From: Candidatus Puniceispirillum sp.
GTDB lineage: Bacteria > Pseudomonadota > Alphaproteobacteria > Puniceispirillales > Puniceispirillaceae
Assembly: GCA_016778895.1 (NCBI GenBank)
Contig: JADHOR010000011.1
Location: 1-58,352 of the forward strand
Direction of reading: 5' to 3'
Length of the DNA: 58,352 nt
Each line of letters starts with the position of its first letter. The stretch's first letter is position 1. The notes under the pieces were generated by a model. The model made no database searches, had not been told where the DNA came from, and worked only from the letters and a program-made list of their open reading frames with translations. The position numbers and the translations under genes are program-made. This document shows positions 36,406 through 43,728 of this stretch, in pieces.

Positions 36406-36537
36406 CTAAATTAGTGTTGCCGCCATGATCACCAGCGTCGCAATTATTGCAACAATACCAATTTTCGCAGCAAGTATAACATTATGGTAAACCTGCAAAT
36501 GTTCCTTGGCCTGTTTGTCGAGTGATTTTGTATTCAT
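36406..36537 (-). CDS. Small membrane protein, possible aa3-type cytochrome oxidase subunit IV
   Basis: A 43-residue gene in the gap between ndk and purN. It starts at ATG 36537 and ends at TAG 36406-36408. A polar N-terminus (MNTKSLDKQAKEHLQVYH) is followed by one transmembrane helix (IGIVAIIATLVIMAATLI). Size and layout resemble the small aa3-type cytochrome c oxidase subunit IV of alphaproteobacteria (COX4_pro_2 type), which is often encoded alone. The similarity is general, and the ribosome site is weak, so both function and coding status are tentative. Confidence 0.5.
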   Translation of the reverse strand: MNTKSLDKQAKEHLQVYHNVILAAKIGIVAIIATLVIMAATLI

Positions 36538-36676
36538 GATAAATGCCTATTCCCCATCGCAGCGAGGTTTAGCGGATGCGTGACGCGCAACGCCCAACCC
36601 GCTGTTCAGATACACCTAGAGTTATGACCGAATAAGCGCCGCAAATCAACCGCGCAATTAGACGAATTTGTCGCGA

Positions 36677-37357
36677 TTATAGATCATCAGGCCAGCGCAG
36701 GCATCGCACCAAAACATCTTGCATTGCCTCAGGTGCTGCCGTTAACGCAGTATCCTTTATCCGCCAATCAGCACCTTCAGATGATAGGCTTAGATGCTGT
36801 GCTGCCAGGCTGAACAGAACATAGGGATAGAGCTGATGCTCAAGCCGTAGCACCCGCCCTGCAAGACCATCAGCCGTATCGCCTTGGTCAACATCAAGGC
36901 AAGCTTGCAGAATTAACGGCCCGTCATCCAATTCGGCATTGACCAGATGAACGGATGCACCATGACTGGCAGCTCCCGCATCAATTGCTCGCTGGTGCGT
37001 ATCCAAGCCTTTGAAATCAGGTAATAATGAAGGATGGATATTGATCAGCCTGCCAGTAAATTTTTCAACGAAATCAGTGCCCAGAATGGCCATATAGCCG
37101 GCCAGAAACACATAATCGGCATTGCTTTCGGTGATCGCTGCCGCAATTGCCATGTCATGTTTGCGGCGCGTATCAAAATCCTTTTGGTTAATCACTTTGG
37201 TGGGTATCCCGCGCATTGCTGCGACGCTGATGCCATCACAATCCTTATTGCTGATAACAATGGCGATTTCGGCATCAATTTGATATGTCTCGATGGCGTC
37301 GGCAAGCGCCAGCATATTGCTGCCGCGCCCTGAGATGAGAATGGCAAGCCGGATCAT
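36677..37357 (-). CDS. purN: Phosphoribosylglycinamide formyltransferase
   Basis: Transfers the formyl group of 10-formyl-THF to GAR in purine synthesis. It shows LAILISGRGSNMLALADAIE, then YVFLAGYMAILG, INIHPSLLPDFKGLDTHQRA (catalytic Asn and His) and ELDDGPLILQ (catalytic Asp). The start ATG 37357 overlaps the purM stop by 4 nt (ATGA); the in-frame codon at 37372 is not needed. 226 residues. Confidence 0.95.
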   Translation of the reverse strand: MIRLAILISGRGSNMLALADAIETYQIDAEIAIVISNKDCDGISVAAMRGIPTKVINQKDFDTRRKHDMAIAAAITESNADYVFLAGYMAILGTDFVEKFTGRLINIHPSLLPDFKGLDTHQRAIDAGAASHGASVHLVNAELDDGPLILQACLDVDQGDTADGLAGRVLRLEHQLYPYVLFSLAAQHLSLSSEGADWRIKDTALTAAPEAMQDVLVRCLRWPDDL

Positions 37358-38445
37358 GCCGGCCCCCGCCAATGCTCGCTATTTTCCAATATTACCGCAT
37401 CATCACCATCACGCTGGATAAGTGAGCCGATGATCCGGGCCTCAGGTTCTGGGCCTGCCCACAATGCGTCTAACACAGCATCAGCCTTGCCAGCATCAAC
37501 ATAGATGATCAGCCCAGTACCGCAATTAAATGTGCGTGCTAGCTCATACAGCTCAATTGCGCCTTCGTCACGAAGCCAGCCAAAAACCGGCGGCAGAGGC
37601 GCTGCAGCACAATCAAATTTGAATGCCAGTGAGGCATCATAAACGCGGGGAGGATTCTCGATCAAACCACCGCCTGTAACATGGACAATGCCGCTTACAC
37701 CGCCAATTGCAAGTGCTGTTGCAGCGGCTTTCTGATAGATTCTGGTTGGTGCCATCAATACTGCGCCAAGGCTGCCCTTGTCTGGGGCGAAAGGGGCTGG
37801 TGCGCTAAGGTTGGCGCCCGATATTTCGATAATTTTGCGAACCAGCGAAAAACCATTTGAATGGACACCGGATGATTTCAGGCCAATCGCCACATCACCA
37901 GCCTTTGGCTGGCCCGGCGATAGCAATGTGCCGCGTTCGGCCGCACCGATGCAAAAGCCTGCCAGATCATAGGTTCCAGCCGGATACATTCCCGGCATTT
38001 CGGCCGTCTCGCCGCCGATCAGCGCACAATCGGCCTCAACACAGCCATCGGCAATGCCGGCAATGACTTCAACTGCCATCTCGCGCTCAAGTTTTCCAGT
38101 AGCAAAATAATCTAGGAAAAACAGTGGCATTGCGCCTTGTGCCAAAATGTCATTCGCGCACATCGCCACAAGGTCAATACCAACGCCGCGGTGCAGCCCA
38201 GTGGTTTTGGCCAGATCAAGCTTGGTACCAACACCGTCGGTTGCGGCGACGAGAATTGGATCTTTGAGGCCGGCAGCTTTGGTGTCAAACAAGCCGCCAA
38301 ATCCGCCAAGGTCTGTGCTGGCACCAGCGCGTTTTGTGCGTTTTGCGTGCGGAGCAATATCACTGATCAACGCATCACCTTCGTCAATATCGACACCCGC
38401 GTCACTATATTTAAGGGATTTAGGTTGTTTTTGTCCGCTAGACAT
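37354..38445 (-). CDS. purM: Phosphoribosylformylglycinamidine cyclo-ligase
   Basis: AIR synthetase. LKYSDAGVDIDEGDALISDI, then DPILVAATDGVGTKLDLAK, VAMCANDILAQGAMPLFFLD, ALIGGETAEMPGMY and VHVTGGGLIENPPRV are all typical. 363 residues from ATG 38445, which has GAGG six nt upstream; the frame is open to 38550 but that part overlaps the divergent gene. Operon purM-purN. Confidence 0.95.
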   Translation of the reverse strand: MSSGQKQPKSLKYSDAGVDIDEGDALISDIAPHAKRTKRAGASTDLGGFGGLFDTKAAGLKDPILVAATDGVGTKLDLAKTTGLHRGVGIDLVAMCANDILAQGAMPLFFLDYFATGKLEREMAVEVIAGIADGCVEADCALIGGETAEMPGMYPAGTYDLAGFCIGAAERGTLLSPGQPKAGDVAIGLKSSGVHSNGFSLVRKIIEISGANLSAPAPFAPDKGSLGAVLMAPTRIYQKAAATALAIGGVSGIVHVTGGGLIENPPRVYDASLAFKFDCAAAPLPPVFGWLRDEGAIELYELARTFNCGTGLIIYVDAGKADAVLDALWAGPEPEARIIGSLIQRDGDDAVILENSEHWRGPA

Positions 38446-38548
38446 GCTGGCCTCGGTGATTAGGATTGATATAACAATATGTAAATAGCTTGGATCGGTA
38501 CATAATAATCGACCATCGAATCTAACCGCATAATAGGCATTGGACGAC

Positions 38549-39694
38549 ATGCGCGCAGCATTTATCTTTCACATAATCACAGAAATTAGCCACCATTCCA
38601 GAATGCTGGTTTTTATCGCGCTCGTTTTATTCATAGGCCACCCGGTTCTGGCAGCAAACAAGCGCTGCAGCGAACCAGTATTCGGCGTTGCCGGCGTCAA
38701 GGTTGATCAGCGCGCAGAAACTGCGTCGATTGCGCGTGATGTTGGCGTGCGGGATGCCGCCGAGCGCGCCTTTGCAACAGTGCTTGATCGGGTGTTGCCT
38801 GCGGCAGCAGGGACGGCGCAGTTTTTGGCAACACATGATCTCGATAATTTTTCCGATTTCACGCATATCGTCGAGGAGAATAATCTGGAGCAGCGCTACA
38901 TTGCGACATTAGATTTCTGTTTTGACGCGACGCGGCTGCGACAAGCAATGATTAACGCGAATTTGCAATGGTCGGAATTATACAGCCCTCCTATTTTGGT
39001 AATCCCGGTCTGGAAAGGTCCGGATGGCGCGCGCGCGTGGTACAAGGGTAATCAGTGGCTGTCTGGCTGGTGGGATCAGGTGGTCTCTTATCGTGGATTG
39101 CTGTCACTTCGCCAGCTTGACCGGAGTTTAATAAATGAACGGCGGTTTCGCGGTGAGGATCTGAATGAGGCCAATCCGGCGAAATTGGCTGCCGCCGCCA
39201 GCGAGGTCAAAGCTGAGCAGATTATGCTGGTTACGGCCTTGCTTGATTATGAGTGGTCAAAGCCGGTGATTACAATTACAGCGCGCCTCTTTGACAAAAA
39301 TGGTCAGTTGTTGACCGACATTCTCTCAGGCGATGAGTTGCTGCTAACCGATGTCGCGCCGGAGAATCTAGACAATATGCGTCAGAAAATTATTGCCAAG
39401 CTGGACGCAAGCTGGCACTCGGCAAACCTGATTGATGGCAAAAGCATTGGCAACCTAAATGTTTTTGTGCCGGTAACATCGGTAAAGGAGTGGGCTAGCC
39501 GGCTTACTGCGCTGAACGAGGTCGCGGTCATTCAGAGCTATCAGATCTTGTCGATTGATGTTTCGGGTGGGCGGGTTCTGCTACGCCTTGCCGGATCGCG
39601 TGGGGCGTTGGAAAATGCGCTGTCAGCGCACAGGTTGCAGCTTGTGGATGATAATGGCCGCTTGTTGATCAATGCCAAGCCAAAAACCAGCTAG
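38549..39694 (+). CDS. DUF2066 domain protein, secreted
   Basis: A hydrophobic segment (MLVFIALVLFIGHPVLA) acts as signal peptide, followed by a region that matches DUF2066 proteins: VRDAAERAFATVLDRVLP, YIATLDFCFDATRLRQAM, PPILVIPVWKGPDGARAWYK. The family is periplasmic, of unknown function, and usually sits divergent from purM and upstream of the hda gene, exactly as here. The start is uncertain (ATG 38549 used; TTG 38540 and ATG 38603 possible). Confidence 0.8.
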   Translation: MRAAFIFHIITEISHHSRMLVFIALVLFIGHPVLAANKRCSEPVFGVAGVKVDQRAETASIARDVGVRDAAERAFATVLDRVLPAAAGTAQFLATHDLDNFSDFTHIVEENNLEQRYIATLDFCFDATRLRQAMINANLQWSELYSPPILVIPVWKGPDGARAWYKGNQWLSGWWDQVVSYRGLLSLRQLDRSLINERRFRGEDLNEANPAKLAAAASEVKAEQIMLVTALLDYEWSKPVITITARLFDKNGQLLTDILSGDELLLTDVAPENLDNMRQKIIAKLDASWHSANLIDGKSIGNLNVFVPVTSVKEWASRLTALNEVAVIQSYQILSIDVSGGRVLLRLAGSRGALENALSAHRLQLVDDNGRLLINAKPKTS

Positions 39695-39711
39695 GGCAAT
39701 GGATCGGTTAA

Positions 39712-40374
39712 ATGAAACAATTGCCCCTTGAATTACCGTTTCGCCAGGTGGCCGGCCGGGCTGATTTTATTGTCAGTGATTGCAACGCGCTGGCGCTTGC
39801 CTCAATTGATCAATGGCCTGAATGGCCGGGCAGTTGCCGTGCCTTAAATCTGGTAGGCCCATCGGGTGCGGGAAAATCGCATCTTGCGGCAGTCTGGCAG
39901 GCAATGCTTGAAACCAGTCATCATTTTTCTGGGGTGAGGGCAGGCCAGATACCGCCTGAACCGGCATTTTATGTGCTTGATAATATCACTGCCACTGATG
40001 CGTGGGATGAAGAAGCGCTATTTCATTTTTTCAACCGCTCGGCTGCAGACAATGGCGGATTACTGCTGCTTTCGCAAATACCGGTTGGGCAGATGGAATG
40101 GCGATTGCCGGATTTGCGGTCACGAATGCGGGCGGTAAATATTGCGCAGATTGATTTGCCGGATGATGATCTTCTTTATGCGCTACTGGACAAATATTTT
40201 ACCGATCGGCAAATGCTGGCACCACCGGCGTTGCTGGCCTACCTTGTGGGGCGCATGGAAAGGTCTTTTCACGCGGTGAGAACGGTTGCTAGCGCGCTCG
40301 ATCGGCGTTCAATCGCGGAGCATAGGCCGCTATCGGTTGCGCTGGCAAGGGGGGTTTTTGACGATTTAGCCTAG
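39712..40374 (+). CDS. hda: DnaA regulatory inactivator (Hda/HdaA-like)
   Basis: 220-residue DnaA-like AAA+ protein without the DNA-binding domain of DnaA. The N-terminus KQLPLELPF fits the beta-clamp-binding motif of Hda. NLVGPSGAGKSHLAAVW is the Walker A box, FYVLDNITATDAWDEE the Walker B area, and DLRSRMRAVNIAQI the sensor region. With the clamp it promotes hydrolysis of DnaA-ATP after initiation. Its stop TAG overlaps the rnd stop (CTAG, 40371-40374). Confidence 0.88.
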   Translation: MKQLPLELPFRQVAGRADFIVSDCNALALASIDQWPEWPGSCRALNLVGPSGAGKSHLAAVWQAMLETSHHFSGVRAGQIPPEPAFYVLDNITATDAWDEEALFHFFNRSAADNGGLLLLSQIPVGQMEWRLPDLRSRMRAVNIAQIDLPDDDLLYALLDKYFTDRQMLAPPALLAYLVGRMERSFHAVRTVASALDRRSIAEHRPLSVALARGVFDDLA

Positions 40375-41576
40375 CTGGTATTTTCAATCAGCATAATCCG
40401 GCCATTTTTAACCGCCAGGGCAATCTCGCCCTGTTTCAGCCGTAACGCCAGATCACCAAAAACCTCCCGGCGCCAACCTGTTAACGCCCGGACAGGCGCA
40501 TTATCGTCACCCGCCAGTAATTCCAGTTCTTCCGCTGAGGCGATCAGACGCGGTGCGATATCATGCTTGTCGGTGACATGTTTTAACAACACCCTCAGCA
40601 ATTCCATTACGGCCGCTTGGGGGCGGTTGGCTGGCCCGCGTTTTTCGGCGGGGGGAAGTGCCGATCCGGGCAGCGCAGCAACGTTGGCCAATATCTTGCT
40701 GATCGGTTCGACTAGCTTGCCGTCCTTGCCGCCGGGAAAATTGCGGATATTAGCAAAATCCTTGCGTTCTTTGGGATTTGAGCCGGCGAGATCAATCAAT
40801 GTTTCGTCGCGGACAATGCGGTTGCGTGGCAAATCGCGGTTCTGCGCCTCGGTCTCGCGCCATGCGGCCAGATGCATCAACCGCAGCAATGCAGCAGGGC
40901 GCATATTTCGGATTTTCAGCTTTTGCCACGCGCTATCGGGTGCGGTGACATAGGTCGCCGGGTCATTCGATTTGGCATATTCTTCATCCAGCCAACGGCT
41001 GCGTTTTTCGCGCTCCAGCTTGCTGCGCATCAACGGGTATAATTTCGCCAGAAAGATCACATCATCAAGCGCATAAAGGATTTGCCGGTTACTCAATGGG
41101 CGTTTTGACCAGTCGGTAAACCGTGAAGTCTTGTCAATGTCGTGGTTCAGCATGGCCTTGACCAGCTTGTCATAGCCGACCTGATCACCCAGCCCGCAAA
41201 CCATTGCGGCAATCTGGGTGTCGTAAATCGGCTCTGGCAGACTGCCCATCAGGTGTAAAAATATCTCCATATCCTGATTGCCGGCATGAAACACTTTGGT
41301 GATTGTGGGGTTGCGCATTAGATCCCAGAGCGGATTGAGATCAAGATTGGTTGCCAGCGGGTCAATCGCTACTGCGTCAATGCCATCGCTGATCTGGATA
41401 AGACATAGTTGCGGGTAATAGGTGCGCTCGCGCAGGAATTCTGTATCCACAGCCAGAAATTCGGCGGATTGATATTGTTTGATTATCCTGCTGAGGGCAT
41501 CATTCGTGGTGATTGGCTGTACCACTTTCGTTGATTTGGCATCATCGTTGCCGGCTTGGCTAACATGTCGTTTCAT
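40371..41576 (-). CDS. rnd: Ribonuclease D
   Basis: 3'-5' exonuclease that trims tRNAs and other stable RNAs. The DEDD catalytic motifs are visible: LAVDTEFLRERTYYPQL (DxE), VFHAGNQDMEIFLHLMG (the second Asp) and a YALDDVIFLAKLYPLM region (the last Asp). HRDC-type helices follow with WRETEAQNRDLPRNRIVRDE. 401 residues from ATG 41576 with GAGG upstream; an in-frame codon at 41612 lacks such support. Confidence 0.93.
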   Translation of the reverse strand: MKRHVSQAGNDDAKSTKVVQPITTNDALSRIIKQYQSAEFLAVDTEFLRERTYYPQLCLIQISDGIDAVAIDPLATNLDLNPLWDLMRNPTITKVFHAGNQDMEIFLHLMGSLPEPIYDTQIAAMVCGLGDQVGYDKLVKAMLNHDIDKTSRFTDWSKRPLSNRQILYALDDVIFLAKLYPLMRSKLEREKRSRWLDEEYAKSNDPATYVTAPDSAWQKLKIRNMRPAALLRLMHLAAWRETEAQNRDLPRNRIVRDETLIDLAGSNPKERKDFANIRNFPGGKDGKLVEPISKILANVAALPGSALPPAEKRGPANRPQAAVMELLRVLLKHVTDKHDIAPRLIASAEELELLAGDDNAPVRALTGWRREVFGDLALRLKQGEIALAVKNGRIMLIENTS

Positions 41577-41674
41577 CAAATACCTCGATTCGTCCCCGAT
41601 CATATACGGCAAAAAGCGGCGTACTGAAAGGCAAACCTATTGATTTCGCTTTACGGCCCCCCTAAATCTAAAGA

Positions 41675-42526
41675 ATGTTAAAGATTACGAAAACGTCTCG
41701 ATCGTCTGCAAAGCCAACTGGTGCGCTTACTGTTGCGCTTGGCGCATTTGTGATTTTGGCTGCGGGCGCGACTGCGTTTGCATCTGGCGCAGCGGCGTCA
41801 ACGATCATGCCGCACCGTGCATTTTATGAAATGCAGCTTGGCATTGCAGATCAGAACTCAAACGTGCAGACGGTTAGTGGCCGGTCTGCATTCACCCTTG
41901 GCCGGGAATGTGATGGCTGGCGCTCCAATGAAGACTATGTTATCGAATTTGGCGCTCAGGAGGGTAATCTTGACCGGGTTGTTTCGCACTTTGAATCGTG
42001 GGAATCAGACACTGGCAAGATTTACAGCTTTGAGATAAGTGAGAGTAGCAGCTTTCAATCAGCGAAGGATTTTACCGGCTTTGCGGAATTGAAATCAGCC
42101 GGCGGTAATGCGTATTTTTCCATGGCAGATGATGCTGCTGTTGAATTGCCCGAAAACACCTATTTCCCGATGCGGCATCTGACCTCCATTCTTGACAGTG
42201 CGAAAACCGGCAAAAAGATTCTGGCGGCGTCGGTATTTACCGGGGCTGAACCTGATGATGCGCTGTTATCGACCAACACGGTGATTGGCAGCTGGCGCGG
42301 TGATCCGGCGGCGGTTGAGATGGGCTCGCTGGGGCAGGATGGATATTGGCCGGTGCAGATTGCCTATTTCAAGCCAGCAGCCACCGCTGCCGAGCCCGAA
42401 TATGAAATCCATTTTGCGATCCAGCCCAATGGGATCGTTCGCCGTTATGTCATTGATTATGGTGATTTTACTATCATCGCCATGCTGTTAAAGCTGGAGA
42501 GTGTCGAGATGCCAGCCTGTAGCTAG
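41675..42526 (+). CDS. eipB: EipB-like periplasmic protein (DUF1849)
   Basis: 283 residues with an N-terminal signal sequence (ALTVALGAFVILAAGATAFA). The mature part matches the DUF1849/EipB family of alphaproteobacteria: PHRAFYEMQLG, GRECDGWRSNEDYV, HFESWESDTGKIYSFE, FPMRHLTSILDSAKTG. EipB of Brucella is a beta-spiral envelope-integrity protein with one disulphide; the only two cysteines of the mature form here are Cys79 and Cys282, at the matching positions near the start and the C-terminus. Convergent with the ROK gene, 8-nt gap. Confidence 0.85.
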   Translation: MLKITKTSRSSAKPTGALTVALGAFVILAAGATAFASGAAASTIMPHRAFYEMQLGIADQNSNVQTVSGRSAFTLGRECDGWRSNEDYVIEFGAQEGNLDRVVSHFESWESDTGKIYSFEISESSSFQSAKDFTGFAELKSAGGNAYFSMADDAAVELPENTYFPMRHLTSILDSAKTGKKILAASVFTGAEPDDALLSTNTVIGSWRGDPAAVEMGSLGQDGYWPVQIAYFKPAATAAEPEYEIHFAIQPNGIVRRYVIDYGDFTIIAMLLKLESVEMPACS

Positions 42527-42534
42527 GCAGTTTG

Positions 42535-43434
42535 TTAAGACCGGTCGGCGGCAAAGCAGGCGGCGCCTTTGGCAAGGGTAAATTCATCCTGACCGGCTTT
42601 TCGTAGTTTTGTCTTGCTACGTTCAACCAGAAGATAGCCCGGCCATTTGCGCGGCAAGGTCTGATAAAGCCGCTCCAGATTTGCCAGCCGCCCGCCCAGA
42701 ATGATCACATCTGGATCAAACATATTAATGATTGTCGCTGTGGTACGGCCAAGGCGGTCGTCAAGCACTTGCAAGACGTTCGCCGCGACCAGATCGCTGG
42801 CATTGGCAGCCGCCGAAATGGCCTGAATATCAAGCCGGGTTTGGGTAATTGTGTGATATTCGTTTTCCAGTCCACTAAGCGATAAAAAACAATCAATACA
42901 ACCGTTTCGCCCACACCAGCAATCGCGCCCGTCAAGTTCATGCGGCACCGGCCACGCCAATGGCATATGCCCCCAAGCACCAACAATACGGTTCGCCCCG
43001 CGCCATAGGTTTTCACCAAATGTCACCCCACCAAAAACATGACTGTCGAGATAGAGCGAGCACGCGACACCGCAGTTTTTAGCCACGCCAAAACGGCTTT
43101 CATAGAGGGCAAGAGCCTGTCCCGGGCTTACTAGTGCAACTGGCCGTCCGAGGCTGGCTTGTAGGTTTGATCTAAGATCGGTGCCGATTAGACATTTAAG
43201 GCCGTCAGGCGGGCTTGGCTGGCCGGTAAAGCCGCCTTGTGTCGAGACGGCAATCTTTTCGGACAGGCCGGGATGGGCGGTATGAGCATGTTTGCTGATG
43301 TCGCTGCAAACCGCCAGCAGGCAGCCTATCTTGTCCCGCTCAAGCGCATAGCTGTTCTGCCAAACAAAATCACCGCCATCGATAAGGATGGCGGTGTTAA
43401 CAACGCAATTTTCAATGGAAAGTCCTAGATGCAT
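42535..43434 (-). CDS. ROK-family protein, active site degraded
   Basis: The C-terminal half is clearly ROK: WRGANRIVGAWGHMPLAW, then the zinc motif CWCGRNGCIDCFLS (His156, Cys172, Cys174, Cys179) and INMFDPDVIILGGRLANLE. ROK members are sugar kinases or repressors. Key kinase residues are absent: the N-terminal phosphate loop (DxGGTK type) reads GLSIENCVVNTAIL; the catalytic NDAN reads SPGQ (103-106); the GTGVGGG loop reads LDSHVFGG; and the Glu before WGH is Ala. There is no DNA-binding domain. It is probably not an active kinase. The reading frame is intact (299 residues). Confidence 0.8.
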   Translation of the reverse strand: MHLGLSIENCVVNTAILIDGGDFVWQNSYALERDKIGCLLAVCSDISKHAHTAHPGLSEKIAVSTQGGFTGQPSPPDGLKCLIGTDLRSNLQASLGRPVALVSPGQALALYESRFGVAKNCGVACSLYLDSHVFGGVTFGENLWRGANRIVGAWGHMPLAWPVPHELDGRDCWCGRNGCIDCFLSLSGLENEYHTITQTRLDIQAISAAANASDLVAANVLQVLDDRLGRTTATIINMFDPDVIILGGRLANLERLYQTLPRKWPGYLLVERSKTKLRKAGQDEFTLAKGAACFAADRS

Positions 43435-43469
43435 ATCCGGCCTTTCAGCCTGACTGTCTGGCGTGTCCC

Positions 43470-43637
43470 TTATTTGATTTTTGATTCGCGGAAAATGACA
43501 TGCTTGCGTGCGCGCGGATCATATTTCTTCAGCTCAAGCTTTTCTGGCTTGGTGCGGGGATTCTTCTTGGTTACATAGAAATAACCAGTGTCAGCAGTGC
43601 TTATGAGCTTGATTTGCAGGGTCGCTGGCTTCGCCAT
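43470..43637 (-). CDS. rpmG: 50S ribosomal protein L33
   Basis: 55 residues. [20 protein letters not shown] starts it, followed by [20 protein letters not shown] and [13 protein letters not shown] 43637 has AGGAGT 9 nt upstream; stop TAA at 43470-43472. The L33 lacks the zinc-ribbon cysteines, i.e. the C-minus type. It follows rnr by 91 nt on the same strand, a common alphaproteobacterial order. Confidence 0.96.
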   Translation of the reverse strand: MAKPATLQIKLISTADTGYFYVTKKNPRTKPEKLELKKYDPRARKHVIFRESKIK

Positions 43638-43728
43638 GACACGTACTCCTAATTATGGGTCGTTTCGGTGACCCTTCGATAAAACTGCGCGCAAACTGCG
43701 GTAAATCGTAGCAAATGTCAAGCGCAGA

